From: Massilia agrisoli
GTDB lineage: Bacteria; Pseudomonadota; Gammaproteobacteria; Burkholderiales; Burkholderiaceae_D
Direction of reading: 5' to 3'
DNA length: 64,000 nt
Assembly (NCBI RefSeq): GCF_020831365.1
Contig: NZ_JAJHPV010000014.1
Location: 1 to 64,000 of the forward strand
Positions 40,849 through 49,538 of this stretch are shown piece after piece. A program made the position numbers and the translations under genes. The notes under the pieces are model-generated. The model was not told the DNA's origin and did no database searches. It was given only the letters and a program-made list of their open reading frames with translations. Positions within the stretch are counted from its first letter, which is position 1; each line of letters starts with the position of its first letter.

Positions 40849-43131
40849 ATGAACCGACCCGCCGACCAGCATCCGATCTCCAACGTGCTGTCCAGTCCGC
40901 CCATGCTCAGCATGCCGGTCGAGGCGCGCTATGAGCACCAGCTAGATCCGGAAGAGCCAGGCCTGCGCAGCTACTTCAACATCCTGTACGACAGCCGCTG
41001 GCTGATCGGCCTGGTTACTTTCCTGATCACCGCGGTGGCGATTGTCTACGCGGTGGTGGCCAATCCGGTATACCAGGCCAACCTGCTGATCCACGTCGAA
41101 GAAGAAAGCCCGAACGCCTCGAAGAATATCTTGGCGGAAGTGTCATCGCTGTTCGAAACCAAAAAAGACGCGATCGCGGAAATGGAGCTGCTGCGCTCGC
41201 GCATGGTCATCTCGCATGCGGTCGACAACCTGCAGCTGTATATCGAAGTGCGGCCCAAGTATTTTCCCGTCATCGGCTTCTGGTTCGCCGGCCGCGGCGA
41301 CGGCGAGCTGTCGGAACCGGGTATCTTCGGCCACGGCGGCTATGTGTGGGGCGCCGAAAAAGCGGTGGTATCGGTGTTCGACGTGCCCGAGCCTTGGCAG
41401 AACCGGCGCTTCCTCATCACCGCCATGGGCGACGGCGTTTACCGCCTCAGCGGAGGCGGGCAGCCGATCGTCTACGAAGGCCGGGTGGGCACCACGCTCA
41501 AGACCCAGACCAGCGGCGGCAACCTTGAACTGCGTATCGACAGGCTCGACGCGAAGCCGGGCGCCGAGTTCTACCTGCGGCGCCTGTCGCGGCTCGGCAC
41601 CATCGAAGGCATCCAGACCGCGATGGTCATCAGCGAGCAGGGCAAGCAGTCCGGCATCATCGAGGTGCGGCTGCAAGGCGACGATCCGCAACGGATCAAC
41701 AACGTGCTGAGCGAAATCGGCCGCGAGTACATGCGCCAGAACCTCGCGCGCAAAACCGAGGAAGCGGAAAAATCGCTCGCCTTCCTCAACCTGCAGCTGC
41801 CGGCGCTGAAACGCCAGCTCGAGCAATCCGAAGAGCGCTACAACCATTTCCGCAACAGCCACGGCACCGTCGACATGCGCGAAGAAGCACGCATGAGCCT
41901 GCAGCAAGCGGCCGAGGCGCGCAGCCGGCGCATCGCGCTGCAGCAGAAAAAGACCGAACTACTGACGCGCTTTACCGAGGACCACCCGATCGTGCGCGGC
42001 GTGAACCGCCAGAGCAGGGAAGTCGAAGCCGAAATCGACGACGTGCAAAAACACATCAAGTCACTGCCCGCGCTCGAACAGGACGAAGCGCGCCTGGTGC
42101 GCGAGATCAAGGTCAACACCGACCTGTACACCGCGCTGTCGAACACCGCCCAGCAACTTCGGCTGATCTCGGTAGGCCGGGTCAGCAACGTGCGCATGAT
42201 CGATGCGCCGATGGCGCCGGAACGTCCGATCAAACCGAACCGTCCGCTGATCGTCGTGCTGGCCGCCATCACCGGCATGTTCCTCGGCACCATGATCGCC
42301 TTCGTCCGCCGCGCGCTCAACGGCGGCATCGACGACCCGCAGAAGATCGAACGCCTGCTCGGTGCCCGGGTGGTGTACGCCAGCATCCCGCACAGCCCCA
42401 ACGAAGAAAAGCTCAGCCGCAAGGCGCGCGACGACGGCGCCAACCTGCCGCTGCTCGCGCAGGCGGAGCCGGAGGACATTGCCGTTGAAAGCCTGCGCGG
42501 CTTCCGCGCGGCGCTGCTGTTTGCGATGCCGCACTTCCGCAACAACATCGTGATGATCACCGGGCCTGCGCGCAACCTTGGCAAGTCCTTCGTGACGGTC
42601 AACCTTGCCGCGGTGATGGCCGCCAGCGGCAAGCGCGTGCTGCTGATCGACGCCGACCTGCGCAACGGCCACCTGCACCGTTACTTCGGCGTCAGCCGCG
42701 AGTTCGGCCTGTCGAACGTGATTGCTGGCGGAACCCCGGTGGGCGACATCATCCACCGCGGCGTGCTCGAGAACCTCGACTTCATACCCACCGGCGCGTT
42801 GCCGCCCAACCGCTCCGAGTTCCTGCTGCACCTGAATTTCGGCACCCTGCTGGAGTCGGTCAGTGCCCAGTACGACCTGGTGCTGCTCGACCCGCCGCCC
42901 ATCCTGGCCGTTGCGGACGCGCTGATCATCGGCGCGCATGCCGGCGCCGTCTTCATCCTGGCGCGCGCGGGGCGCACGACGGAGGAAGAAATCAACGAAT
43001 CCATCAAGCGCCTCAACCACGCCGGCATCTCGCCGCAGGGCGTGCTGTTCAACGACCTGTCGCTACGCCTGTCCGGCTACCGCTACCAATTCCACTACGA
43101 ACAGGACGCGCAGATCGGCTACAGCCGCTAG
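40849..43131 (+). CDS. wzc: Wzc-type polysaccharide co-polymerase and BY-kinase
   Basis: A 760-residue inner-membrane protein. A Wzz domain opens after helix 1 (about 45-68), followed by long coiled coils at about 295-420 and helix 2 at about 465-485. The cytoplasmic tyrosine kinase domain has Walker A GPARNLGKS at 572-580, Walker A' VLLIDADLRNG and Walker B YDLVLLDPPP. The tail carries a tyrosine cluster (Tyr744, 746, 750, 758). It controls chain length and export with Wza. No wzb-type phosphatase is visible beside it. Confidence 0.93.
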   Translation: MNRPADQHPISNVLSSPPMLSMPVEARYEHQLDPEEPGLRSYFNILYDSRWLIGLVTFLITAVAIVYAVVANPVYQANLLIHVEEESPNASKNILAEVSSLFETKKDAIAEMELLRSRMVISHAVDNLQLYIEVRPKYFPVIGFWFAGRGDGELSEPGIFGHGGYVWGAEKAVVSVFDVPEPWQNRRFLITAMGDGVYRLSGGGQPIVYEGRVGTTLKTQTSGGNLELRIDRLDAKPGAEFYLRRLSRLGTIEGIQTAMVISEQGKQSGIIEVRLQGDDPQRINNVLSEIGREYMRQNLARKTEEAEKSLAFLNLQLPALKRQLEQSEERYNHFRNSHGTVDMREEARMSLQQAAEARSRRIALQQKKTELLTRFTEDHPIVRGVNRQSREVEAEIDDVQKHIKSLPALEQDEARLVREIKVNTDLYTALSNTAQQLRLISVGRVSNVRMIDAPMAPERPIKPNRPLIVVLAAITGMFLGTMIAFVRRALNGGIDDPQKIERLLGARVVYASIPHSPNEEKLSRKARDDGANLPLLAQAEPEDIAVESLRGFRAALLFAMPHFRNNIVMITGPARNLGKSFVTVNLAAVMAASGKRVLLIDADLRNGHLHRYFGVSREFGLSNVIAGGTPVGDIIHRGVLENLDFIPTGALPPNRSEFLLHLNFGTLLESVSAQYDLVLLDPPPILAVADALIIGAHAGAVFILARAGRTTEEEINESIKRLNHAGISPQGVLFNDLSLRLSGYRYQFHYEQDAQIGYSR

Positions 43132-43307
43132 CCTGCCCCGGCGCGTACGCCCACCCAGGGGGGCAAAGTCAAGGCACGCGTTCGCGATGCCGTTTCAATC
43201 GACCGCGTGCCGGATCGGCGGAAAAGGGCGAACGCCCGTCATCCGCCGGGTTCGTAAAGATCCCTTCAGCGCCCGCCCGCAATCCAAACTTCAATGTTTT
43301 TAAAAAA

Positions 43308-43452
43308 TTTCCAAGATCGGGGTCAGACCACCGTTTTTTGAAAAATTTCCAAAATCGGGGTCAGACCACCGTTTTTTGAATTTCCAAAATCGGGGTCAGA
43401 CCACCGTTTTTTGGAATGTTCCAAAAAAGCGGTGGTCTGACCCCGATTGGGG
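43308..43452. repeat. Palindrome array, first block
   Basis: Three direct copies of TTTCCAA-ATCGGGGTCAGACC-type units start at 43308, 43346 and 43381, at 38- and 35-bp steps. An inverted copy at 43418-43452 pairs with the third. The core CGGGGTCAGACCACCG is identical in all three direct copies. It belongs to the same family as the 14281 palindrome. Confidence 0.9.
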
Positions 43453-43601
43453 AAGCTTTCGGGCGGGCAGAGTCTACGCACCCGTTCGCGATGGCCGCGC
43501 CAACTAACGCCGAGCCAAGGTTGAGGGGGAGAAGACAAACGCCCGTCCTCCGTCGGTTTCGTGAACATCCCTTCAGCGCCGGCCCAGGTTCTCAAAAAAA
43601 T

Positions 43602-43675
43602 TGCCAAAATCGGGGTCAGACCACCTGGCTTTTGGAATGTTCCCAAAAACGGTGGTCTGACCCCGATTTTGGAAA
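43602..43675. repeat. Palindrome array, second block
   Basis: One inverted pair: GCCAAAATCGGGGTCAGACC on the left and its complement ending CCCCGATTTTGG on the right, with an imperfect centre around TTTGGAATGTTCCC. The family is the same as at 14281 and 43308. Confidence 0.9.
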
Positions 43676-43902
43676 CCTTACGCCTCGCTTTGAGGCCGAT
43701 TCCACTGCAGCCGGCGCATCCGAAGTCGCAGCACGCGCAGTAATGGAACATCCATACTCCTGACGAATCCGTCAATTTCGCTGGCGAAATGGTTTTTGTT
43801 TATCTGATACTGCAGAGAAATTTATTTTCAAAAACGTTGAACTGAATCAAGTGCCGTGCGTCAAACCTTGCTCAATCACCCTGTTTTAGCGAGGAATCTT
43901 TG

Positions 43903-46263
43903 ATGAACAAACTTGTCAGTCTAGCGTCTGAAAACCGTGTGCGCGCCATGCTGTGCAGCAGCCTTCCACTGTTGCTCGCAGCCTGCGGCGGCTCTGACTC
44001 GGGCAGCAGCGATGCCCCATTCCAGGCCCCGCAGTTCGCGGCCGTGACCTACAACGGTGTGGCGGCACCAGCTGATCTCTATGTTTCACCAAGCGGATCG
44101 GACACCAATGCGGGAACACAGTCCGCGCCATTCAGAACGATTTTGCGGGCGTCGCGCGCAGCCACGCCAGGCGTCACGATCCGCGTCGCTCCCGGTGTTT
44201 ACGCCGGCGGCTTCCAGACCACGGCCAGCGGTACCGCGGAGGCGCGCATCCGCTACGTGTCGCAATCGCGTTTCGGCGCCAAGATCGTGCCGCCTGCGTC
44301 GTCGACCAACACGCGCGCATGGGATAACCGCGGCAGCTATGTCGACATCGAAGGCTTTGAAGTGGACGGCACCAAAGGCCAGGCAGGCACGCAGTGGCTG
44401 AACGGCATCTACACCGCGGGTTCATATTCTACGGTGCGCGGCAACTACGTCCACCACATTGCGAAGAACGTCGCATGCGCCAGCAGCGGCGGCGGCATCG
44501 GTTCCGACAGCTATTACAAGGGCATCGCCAACGATGTGGTTGGCAACATCGTCCACGACGTCGGCCCGACCGGCTGCGCTTACTACCTCGGCATCTACAT
44601 CAATTCGGCGCAGAGCAAGGTCATCAACAACCTGGTCTACAACATCAGCAACGCGGGCATCCGCCTGTGGCATGACGCGACCAACAACCTGGTGACGAAC
44701 AACACCGTGTTCAACTCAGGAATTGGCGTGGTGGTCAGCGGCAATGGTGGCTACCTCGGCACCGCGCCGAATGATTACACGCGCGTCGCCAACAACATCA
44801 TCTACGACAACGCCAGCTACGGTATCCAGGAAGTCGGTTCGACCGGAACCCACAACAGCTATCCGTTCAACCTCGTCTATAAGAACGGGAGTTACAACTT
44901 TATGCTGAACAACGGGCTGCAGGCACTCGGGACGGTCAACGCCGAGCCGCAGTTCGTCAACTACATCCGTACCGGCGGCGGCGATTATCATCCGTCGGCA
45001 ACTTCGCCTGCGGTAGGCGCGGCGCTGCCAGCAGCCTCGCCATCGACCGACATCGAAGGCAACGTGCGTTCGACCACGACCGGCTTCGACATCGGCGCTT
45101 ACCAGCACGCGGGCACATCGACTGCGCCAGCCCCGACTCCGGAGCCAACGCCGGAACCAACCCCGGAGCCAACGCCGGAGCCAACGCCGACACCGGTTCC
45201 GCAACCGATCCCGGCCACGACGTATAACTACTACGTGTCGCCAACCGGTTCCGACAGCAACCCGGGCACCAAGGCCTCGCCGTTCCGGACGATCGCGCGC
45301 GCAGCCCAGGTAGCCAAGCCGAGCACCACGGTCCATGTGGCGCCGGGTAACTACTCGGGCGGTTTCCGCACCAGCGTCAGCGGTACTTCAACTGGCCGCA
45401 TCTACTTCGTCTCGACAACGAAGTGGGGCGCCAAGATTGTTCCGCCTGCAAACTCGTCGAATAACGTGGCATGGGATAACCGTGGCAGTTACGTCGACAT
45501 CATCGGCTTCGAAGTCGATGGCCGCAAGATCCAGAGCGGCACCAAGTGGGCCTACGGCATCTACAACGGCGGTTCCTACGACATGATCCGTAATAACTAT
45601 GTGCACCACATCGCCAATACCATCGCCTGCACCAGCGGCGGCGGCTCGGCGATCGGCGTCGACAGCTATTACAAGGGCGTCAAGTCGGATGTGATCGGCA
45701 ACCTGGTACATGACATCGGACCTGCCGGCTGCCACTTCGTGCAGGGCATCTACGTCAGCACCTCCGGTACCGTGAAGAACAACGTGGTCTACCGCGTGGC
45801 GGAAGCAGCAATCCACCTGTGGCACGACGCCAACAACGTGATCATCACCAACAACACGGTGACGACCTCGGGCACCGGCATCATCGTGGGCGGCGGCGAC
45901 TACTACTTCACCACAGCAGGCGCGGATAACGTGCACGTACACAACAACATTGTGTACGACAACAAGTACGGCATTTCGGAGCAGGGCAAGACGGGTTTGA
46001 AGAACACCTACCGCAACAACCTGGTGTACCAGAACACGTACAACTGGACCCTGAAAAACGGCCTGACCCACAGCGGCACTGTGGCCGCGGCGCCCCGGTT
46101 TGCCAGCTACGCACGCACCGCCACCACCAACGATTTCCACCTGAACAGCGACTCGCCAGCGATCGGTAAGGGTTTGAATTCGAGCTACGTGTTGCCGTAC
46201 GACTTCGATGGTTATCCACGTAACGCCACCACGGGTTACGACATCGGCGCCTACCAGCACTAA
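43903..46263 (+). CDS. Duplicated right-handed beta-helix lipoprotein
   Basis: A 786-residue lipoprotein (signal peptide with lipobox LAAC). Two homologous beta-helix modules, about 50-400 and 440-786, share YVSPSGSDTN/YVSPTGSDSN, AKIVPPA, WDNRGSYVDI-GFEVDG, NYVHHIA and the ending FDIGAYQH/YDIGAYQH. They are joined by four exact-length EPTP units. The fold is that of polysaccharide lyases and mannuronan epimerases, so a polymer-modifying or polymer-binding role is likely. The ATG at 43903 has GAGGA 7 bp upstream. A strong terminator follows. Confidence 0.88.
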   Translation: MNKLVSLASENRVRAMLCSSLPLLLAACGGSDSGSSDAPFQAPQFAAVTYNGVAAPADLYVSPSGSDTNAGTQSAPFRTILRASRAATPGVTIRVAPGVYAGGFQTTASGTAEARIRYVSQSRFGAKIVPPASSTNTRAWDNRGSYVDIEGFEVDGTKGQAGTQWLNGIYTAGSYSTVRGNYVHHIAKNVACASSGGGIGSDSYYKGIANDVVGNIVHDVGPTGCAYYLGIYINSAQSKVINNLVYNISNAGIRLWHDATNNLVTNNTVFNSGIGVVVSGNGGYLGTAPNDYTRVANNIIYDNASYGIQEVGSTGTHNSYPFNLVYKNGSYNFMLNNGLQALGTVNAEPQFVNYIRTGGGDYHPSATSPAVGAALPAASPSTDIEGNVRSTTTGFDIGAYQHAGTSTAPAPTPEPTPEPTPEPTPEPTPTPVPQPIPATTYNYYVSPTGSDSNPGTKASPFRTIARAAQVAKPSTTVHVAPGNYSGGFRTSVSGTSTGRIYFVSTTKWGAKIVPPANSSNNVAWDNRGSYVDIIGFEVDGRKIQSGTKWAYGIYNGGSYDMIRNNYVHHIANTIACTSGGGSAIGVDSYYKGVKSDVIGNLVHDIGPAGCHFVQGIYVSTSGTVKNNVVYRVAEAAIHLWHDANNVIITNNTVTTSGTGIIVGGGDYYFTTAGADNVHVHNNIVYDNKYGISEQGKTGLKNTYRNNLVYQNTYNWTLKNGLTHSGTVAAAPRFASYARTATTNDFHLNSDSPAIGKGLNSSYVLPYDFDGYPRNATTGYDIGAYQH
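45142..45189 (+). repeat. Four 12-bp tandem units encoding EPTP
   Basis: GAGCCAACGCCG-type 12-mers occur four times in frame at 45142-45189, inside the linker of the beta-helix gene. Copy number could vary by slippage without shifting the frame. Confidence 0.9.
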
Positions 46264-46278
46264 GCGCTTCACCGGTAT

Positions 46279-46310
46279 GATCGCCGGCGCGAAAACGCCG
46301 GCGATCTTTT
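46279..46310 (+). terminator. Terminator after the beta-helix gene
   Basis: GATCGCCGGCG (46279-46289) pairs perfectly with CGCCGGCGATC (46296-46306) around a CGAAAA loop, followed by TTTT. Confidence 0.88.
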
Positions 46311-46358
46311 CGTTCGTCTCAACAATTATCAAATGTCCAGCACCTCCGCCTGCTTACC

Positions 46359-47081
46359 ATGGACGGTATGGACTCCCCGAACACCGAATCCGACGAACAG
46401 GCGCGCATTCGCGCCGTCTACCGTGAATGGCATGGCGGAAAGGAACTTGCACCCTACGCCTGGCATCGGCCCGAGGTCATGGAGCAGGATGCCGCGCGCT
46501 GCCGTGCCGCTGGCGGCCTGCTGGCGGCAACGGTCGGCCACGACCTGTCCAGGCTGCGCATTGTCGATGTCGGCTGCGGCAGCGGTGGCTTTTTGCGCCA
46601 GCTGATCAGCTGGGGCGCGCGACCGGGCAACCTGATCGGTACCGAATACCAGGAAGACCGCCTCGACCAGGCCAGGGCGGCCACCGCCCGTGGGGTTCAC
46701 TGGCATCTTGGCGACCTCGACATCTTTGACGATGGCAGCCTTGACCTCGCCGTTGCCAATACCGTGTTTTCATCCATCCTCGACGAGCAGATGCGCCACC
46801 AGCTGGCCGATGAAATGTGGCGTGTCCTCAAGCCAGGCGCCTGGTGCATGGTGTTCGACTTCCGCTACAACAATCCCGCCAACCCCAACGTGCGCCGGGT
46901 CAGCCGGCCCCAGGTTCGCCAGTACTGGCCAGCGGCTGCCGGCCATCATTACCAGACCCTGCTGCTGGCGCCGCCCATCGCGCGCCGCCTGTCGCGCGCT
47001 CCCCGGCTGCTCAGCGACCTGCTCGCGACCTTCGTCCCACCCCTGCGCTCGCACTTCATCTACATGGCGCAAAAGCCCTGA
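46359..47081 (+). CDS. Class I SAM-dependent methyltransferase
   Basis: A 240-residue methyltransferase. Motif I is IVDVGCGSGGFLRQL, the acidic SAM-ribose residue is in GTEYQEDRLDQA, and motif IV is LDLAVANTVFSS. The C-terminal VLKPGAWCMVFDFRYNN matches methyltransferases found in glycan loci. It may methylate a sugar of the polymer. Two starts are possible (46359 and 46368), neither with a strong Shine-Dalgarno. It converges on the leftward operon, 33 bp away. Confidence 0.82.
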   Translation: MDGMDSPNTESDEQARIRAVYREWHGGKELAPYAWHRPEVMEQDAARCRAAGGLLAATVGHDLSRLRIVDVGCGSGGFLRQLISWGARPGNLIGTEYQEDRLDQARAATARGVHWHLGDLDIFDDGSLDLAVANTVFSSILDEQMRHQLADEMWRVLKPGAWCMVFDFRYNNPANPNVRRVSRPQVRQYWPAAAGHHYQTLLLAPPIARRLSRAPRLLSDLLATFVPPLRSHFIYMAQKP

Positions 47082-47114
47082 AACGTGCCGCGGCCACGGC
47101 GGCACGCATCCCCG

Positions 47115-48299
47115 TCAGCGCTTGGCGGCGGCATGCACAGGCGGGCTCGACAGCAGCAGTTCCTTGAGCCACCGGCGTACCTTCGGCGTGTGCGATTCAA
47201 ACAGCAGGTAAGAGCCGTAGGACAGCACCAGCACTACGCCCAGCAGCGAGAAGTAGATTCCATAGTCGATCCAGTTGGCTGGCGACAGGCGGTACGTGCC
47301 CCCGAAGTTCAGTCCGACGTGCTGCATCAGCCGGATCAGCGGAATATGGAAGACATACAGGGTGAACGAAAACTCGGCAAAGAAGGTGGCGCCGCTACGC
47401 AGGCGGGCTATCGGGCGCGATGCCGGATCGGCCTTGATGTGCATGCTGCACAGGAAGAGCAGGAACGCCAGGCTGTAGACCAGGTCCTGGACGAAGGACG
47501 CGGCGGTCATGTCGTCGTTGTAGCCGGTCAGGCGTAAATACACGGCCAGCACGCCGAACATCGCCAGCATCAGCCAGCGCACCGTGTTACTGCAATCGAC
47601 CCGTACGCGCGAGAAGATCGCGCCCAGCAGCCAGACCAGGAAATACAGGGTCATGTCATACGGGAGCGCGAGGGCGATGGCGACCAGGGTCAGCATCGCC
47701 AGCAAACGGCGCGCCGGCGTCGACCCGGTGACCAGCACCAGGAGTAGCGGGAACATCAGGTAGTACCAGGTTTCGTTCGCCAGGCTCCACAGGGGGAAGT
47801 TGCCGCCGAACGGTTCCAGCGTTACCGTCTGCAGGCCGACCAGGTTGCCCGCGAAGGACAGCAGCGAATAGCTGTTCGAGCGCGAGTAATCGATGGTGTT
47901 GGGAATCAGTTGACCGGCCAGCACGCCGAACAGCAGCATCAGGAGGAAGGTTGGAACCAGCACCGTCCACAGGCGCGACAGGCGGTCGATGGCGTAGGCT
48001 TGCAGCGCTTGCGGACGCCCGATCTTGCCCAGCAGGCTGCCGCCGACCAGCCATCCGCTGATCAGGAAGAACAGCACGACGGCCTGGTGCGCAAAGCCGG
48101 TGAAGAAGGCCAGCGCCTGGTAGGCCAGCGGCGGGTCGGCCATCGCGCGCAAGCCGGGAAAGAACTCGGCGCGCAGGTGCGCGGCCGCGACCTCGACGGC
48201 GCACAGCCCGCGCAGCAGCGCGATGAGCAGCGACTGGCATGAATCTTCCCCCAGTTCGGGCTCACGGAGCCGGATGCCAGGCTTGGCGATGGAAGCCAT
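47115..48299 (-). CDS. Acyltransferase 3 family membrane protein
   Basis: A 394-residue integral membrane protein with about ten helices. Family signs are ALLRGLCAVEVAAAHLRAEF (R and His motif), FLISGWLVGGSLL, and SLANETWYYLMFPLLL. Such enzymes O-acetylate or succinylate polysaccharide repeat units. The ATG at 48299 has AAGGAG at good spacing. It is the last gene of the leftward polysaccharide operon. Confidence 0.85.
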   Translation of the reverse strand: MASIAKPGIRLREPELGEDSCQSLLIALLRGLCAVEVAAAHLRAEFFPGLRAMADPPLAYQALAFFTGFAHQAVVLFFLISGWLVGGSLLGKIGRPQALQAYAIDRLSRLWTVLVPTFLLMLLFGVLAGQLIPNTIDYSRSNSYSLLSFAGNLVGLQTVTLEPFGGNFPLWSLANETWYYLMFPLLLVLVTGSTPARRLLAMLTLVAIALALPYDMTLYFLVWLLGAIFSRVRVDCSNTVRWLMLAMFGVLAVYLRLTGYNDDMTAASFVQDLVYSLAFLLFLCSMHIKADPASRPIARLRSGATFFAEFSFTLYVFHIPLIRLMQHVGLNFGGTYRLSPANWIDYGIYFSLLGVVLVLSYGSYLLFESHTPKVRRWLKELLLSSPPVHAAAKR

Positions 48300-48330
48300 G
48301 ATGGTTACTCCTTTTCAGACGGGATAAAGG

Positions 48331-48945
48331 TCAGCAAAGACTGTCGGCGCCGCCCAGCGGAAAGGGCCTGTCGTTACCGGACAAGAAGGTGGCGACCCGG
48401 ATCATCCACCAGCCGACATGGGCAAAGCTCATCAGCCAGGCGCCTGCCAGGAAGGCCAGGGCGAACCAGCCGAGCCTGGCCAGCGACGGCGCCACGGCGC
48501 TGGCGCCCGCCAGGCGGATCCATGCCAGGCTGATGGCCGCGCCCAGCAGGCACCCGGCCATCGCTTCGGCAGCGGTATGGAAGCCATACACCACCAGCAG
48601 CACCCCGACCAGCAGGCCCAGGCCGACGCCGGCCACCACCGCGCTGCGGCGCAAGGCGGGGCCGCCGCCCTGCAGCATGAGATAGAACACGGTCGGGAAC
48701 ACGGCCGTCACGCCTGTTGCGTGGCCGCTGACTGCCTTGAAACCGAGCGCGGGCAACCCGGAACCCCAGGCCATGAACGCGATCTTGCTGGCGCCGACCA
48801 GCATCACGCCGCCACCGAACAGCAAACCCCACAGCATCGCTGTGCGCCAGGCGCGCGCGGCGGCCATCCAGCAAAACGCCGCCGCCGCCAGCGGCAAGGT
48901 CATATCTAGGTCGCCCAGGCGCACCAGCGTCATGCCCGGGTCCAT
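48331..48945 (-). CDS. PAP2-like membrane phosphatase
   Basis: A 204-residue protein with about six helices. PAP2-like elements are KIAFMAWG-GLPALGFKAVSGHATG, with the SGH core, and YGFHTAAEAMAG, with the second catalytic-type His. The usual SR before this His and the K-x6-RP motif are not recognisable, so activity is uncertain. In a polysaccharide operon it may dephosphorylate undecaprenyl pyrophosphate or another lipid. It is 2 bp after the sugar transferase gene. Confidence 0.65.
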   Translation of the reverse strand: MDPGMTLVRLGDLDMTLPLAAAAFCWMAAARAWRTAMLWGLLFGGGVMLVGASKIAFMAWGSGLPALGFKAVSGHATGVTAVFPTVFYLMLQGGGPALRRSAVVAGVGLGLLVGVLLVVYGFHTAAEAMAGCLLGAAISLAWIRLAGASAVAPSLARLGWFALAFLAGAWLMSFAHVGWWMIRVATFLSGNDRPFPLGGADSLC

Positions 48946-48947
48946 GG

Positions 48948-49538
48948 CTAGCGCGCGATCGCGGTGAGGGTGTTAGCAATGATCCGCAGGTCGGTCCAGA
49001 AACTGCGCTCCTGCACATAGCGCACGTAATACTCGAGCTTTACAGGCAGGATGGTGTCGATGTAGGCCTGCTCCGGATCGGCGGCATGGCCGAGGATGGC
49101 GTTTTCATCCTTGTAATGGATCGACGCCCAGTCGGTGATGCCCGGCGCGACCGACAGCACGATGCGGCGTACGTCGGGCGGATAACAGGCCACGTAGCGC
49201 GGCACTTCAGGCCGCGGCCCGACCAGGCTCATCGATCCTTGCAGCACGTTGATCAGCTGCGGCAGCTCGTCGAGCTTGTAGTGCCGCAAAAAGCGCCCGG
49301 CGCGCGTGATGCGGGCATCCTGGCCGACGGTGAGCTGACCGCCTGCGCCCGCCTGCACACGCATCGTACGGAACTTGAAAATGCTGAACGGCACCCCGTA
49401 GCGGCCAATGCGCAACTGGCGGTAGAACACCGGGCCCCCGGAGTCGAGGCGGATCCACAGCGCGATCAAGCCCAGCAGCGGCGCCAGCATCAGCAAGCCG
49501 CACAGCGACGCAGCCAGGTCGAAGGCGCGCTTGCTCAT
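48948..49538 (-). CDS. PglC-like phosphoglycosyl transferase
   Basis: A 196-residue monotopic initiating transferase. It has an N-terminal reentrant helix ([18 protein letters not shown]), then KFRTM, the catalytic-type [10 protein letters not shown] and GPRPEVPRY. Its length matches PglC/WeeH rather than the 450-residue WbaP/WcaJ class. It would place the first sugar-1-phosphate on undecaprenyl phosphate. Start and stop overlap the DegT gene by 4 nt. Confidence 0.9.
   Translation of the reverse strand: MSKRAFDLAASLCGLLMLAPLLGLIALWIRLDSGGPVFYRQLRIGRYGVPFSIFKFRTMRVQAGAGGQLTVGQDARITRAGRFLRHYKLDELPQLINVLQGSMSLVGPRPEVPRYVACYPPDVRRIVLSVAPGITDWASIHYKDENAILGHAADPEQAYIDTILPVKLEYYVRYVQERSFWTDLRIIANTLTAIAR

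Larger units (their letters stand above)
43160..43675. repeat. Diverged tandem duplication in the wzc-downstream spacer
   Basis: Two units of roughly 150 bp of similar text (about 43160-43290 and 43455-43595) share CGTTCGCGATG, AACGCCCGTC-TCCG and ATCCCTTCAGCGCC in the same order. Each is followed by a palindrome block. The 771-bp stretch between wzc (43131) and the beta-helix gene (43903) has no credible gene; frames across it are built from the repeats. Confidence 0.75.

Noticed and set aside
43308-43452. Possible CRISPR array
   Set aside because: Units abut at 35-38 bp without spacers, are palindromic and include an inverted copy; no cas genes are present.
43323-43775. Overlapping frames across the palindrome arrays on both strands
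   Set aside because: They are made of the repeats themselves and have no start signals or family similarity.
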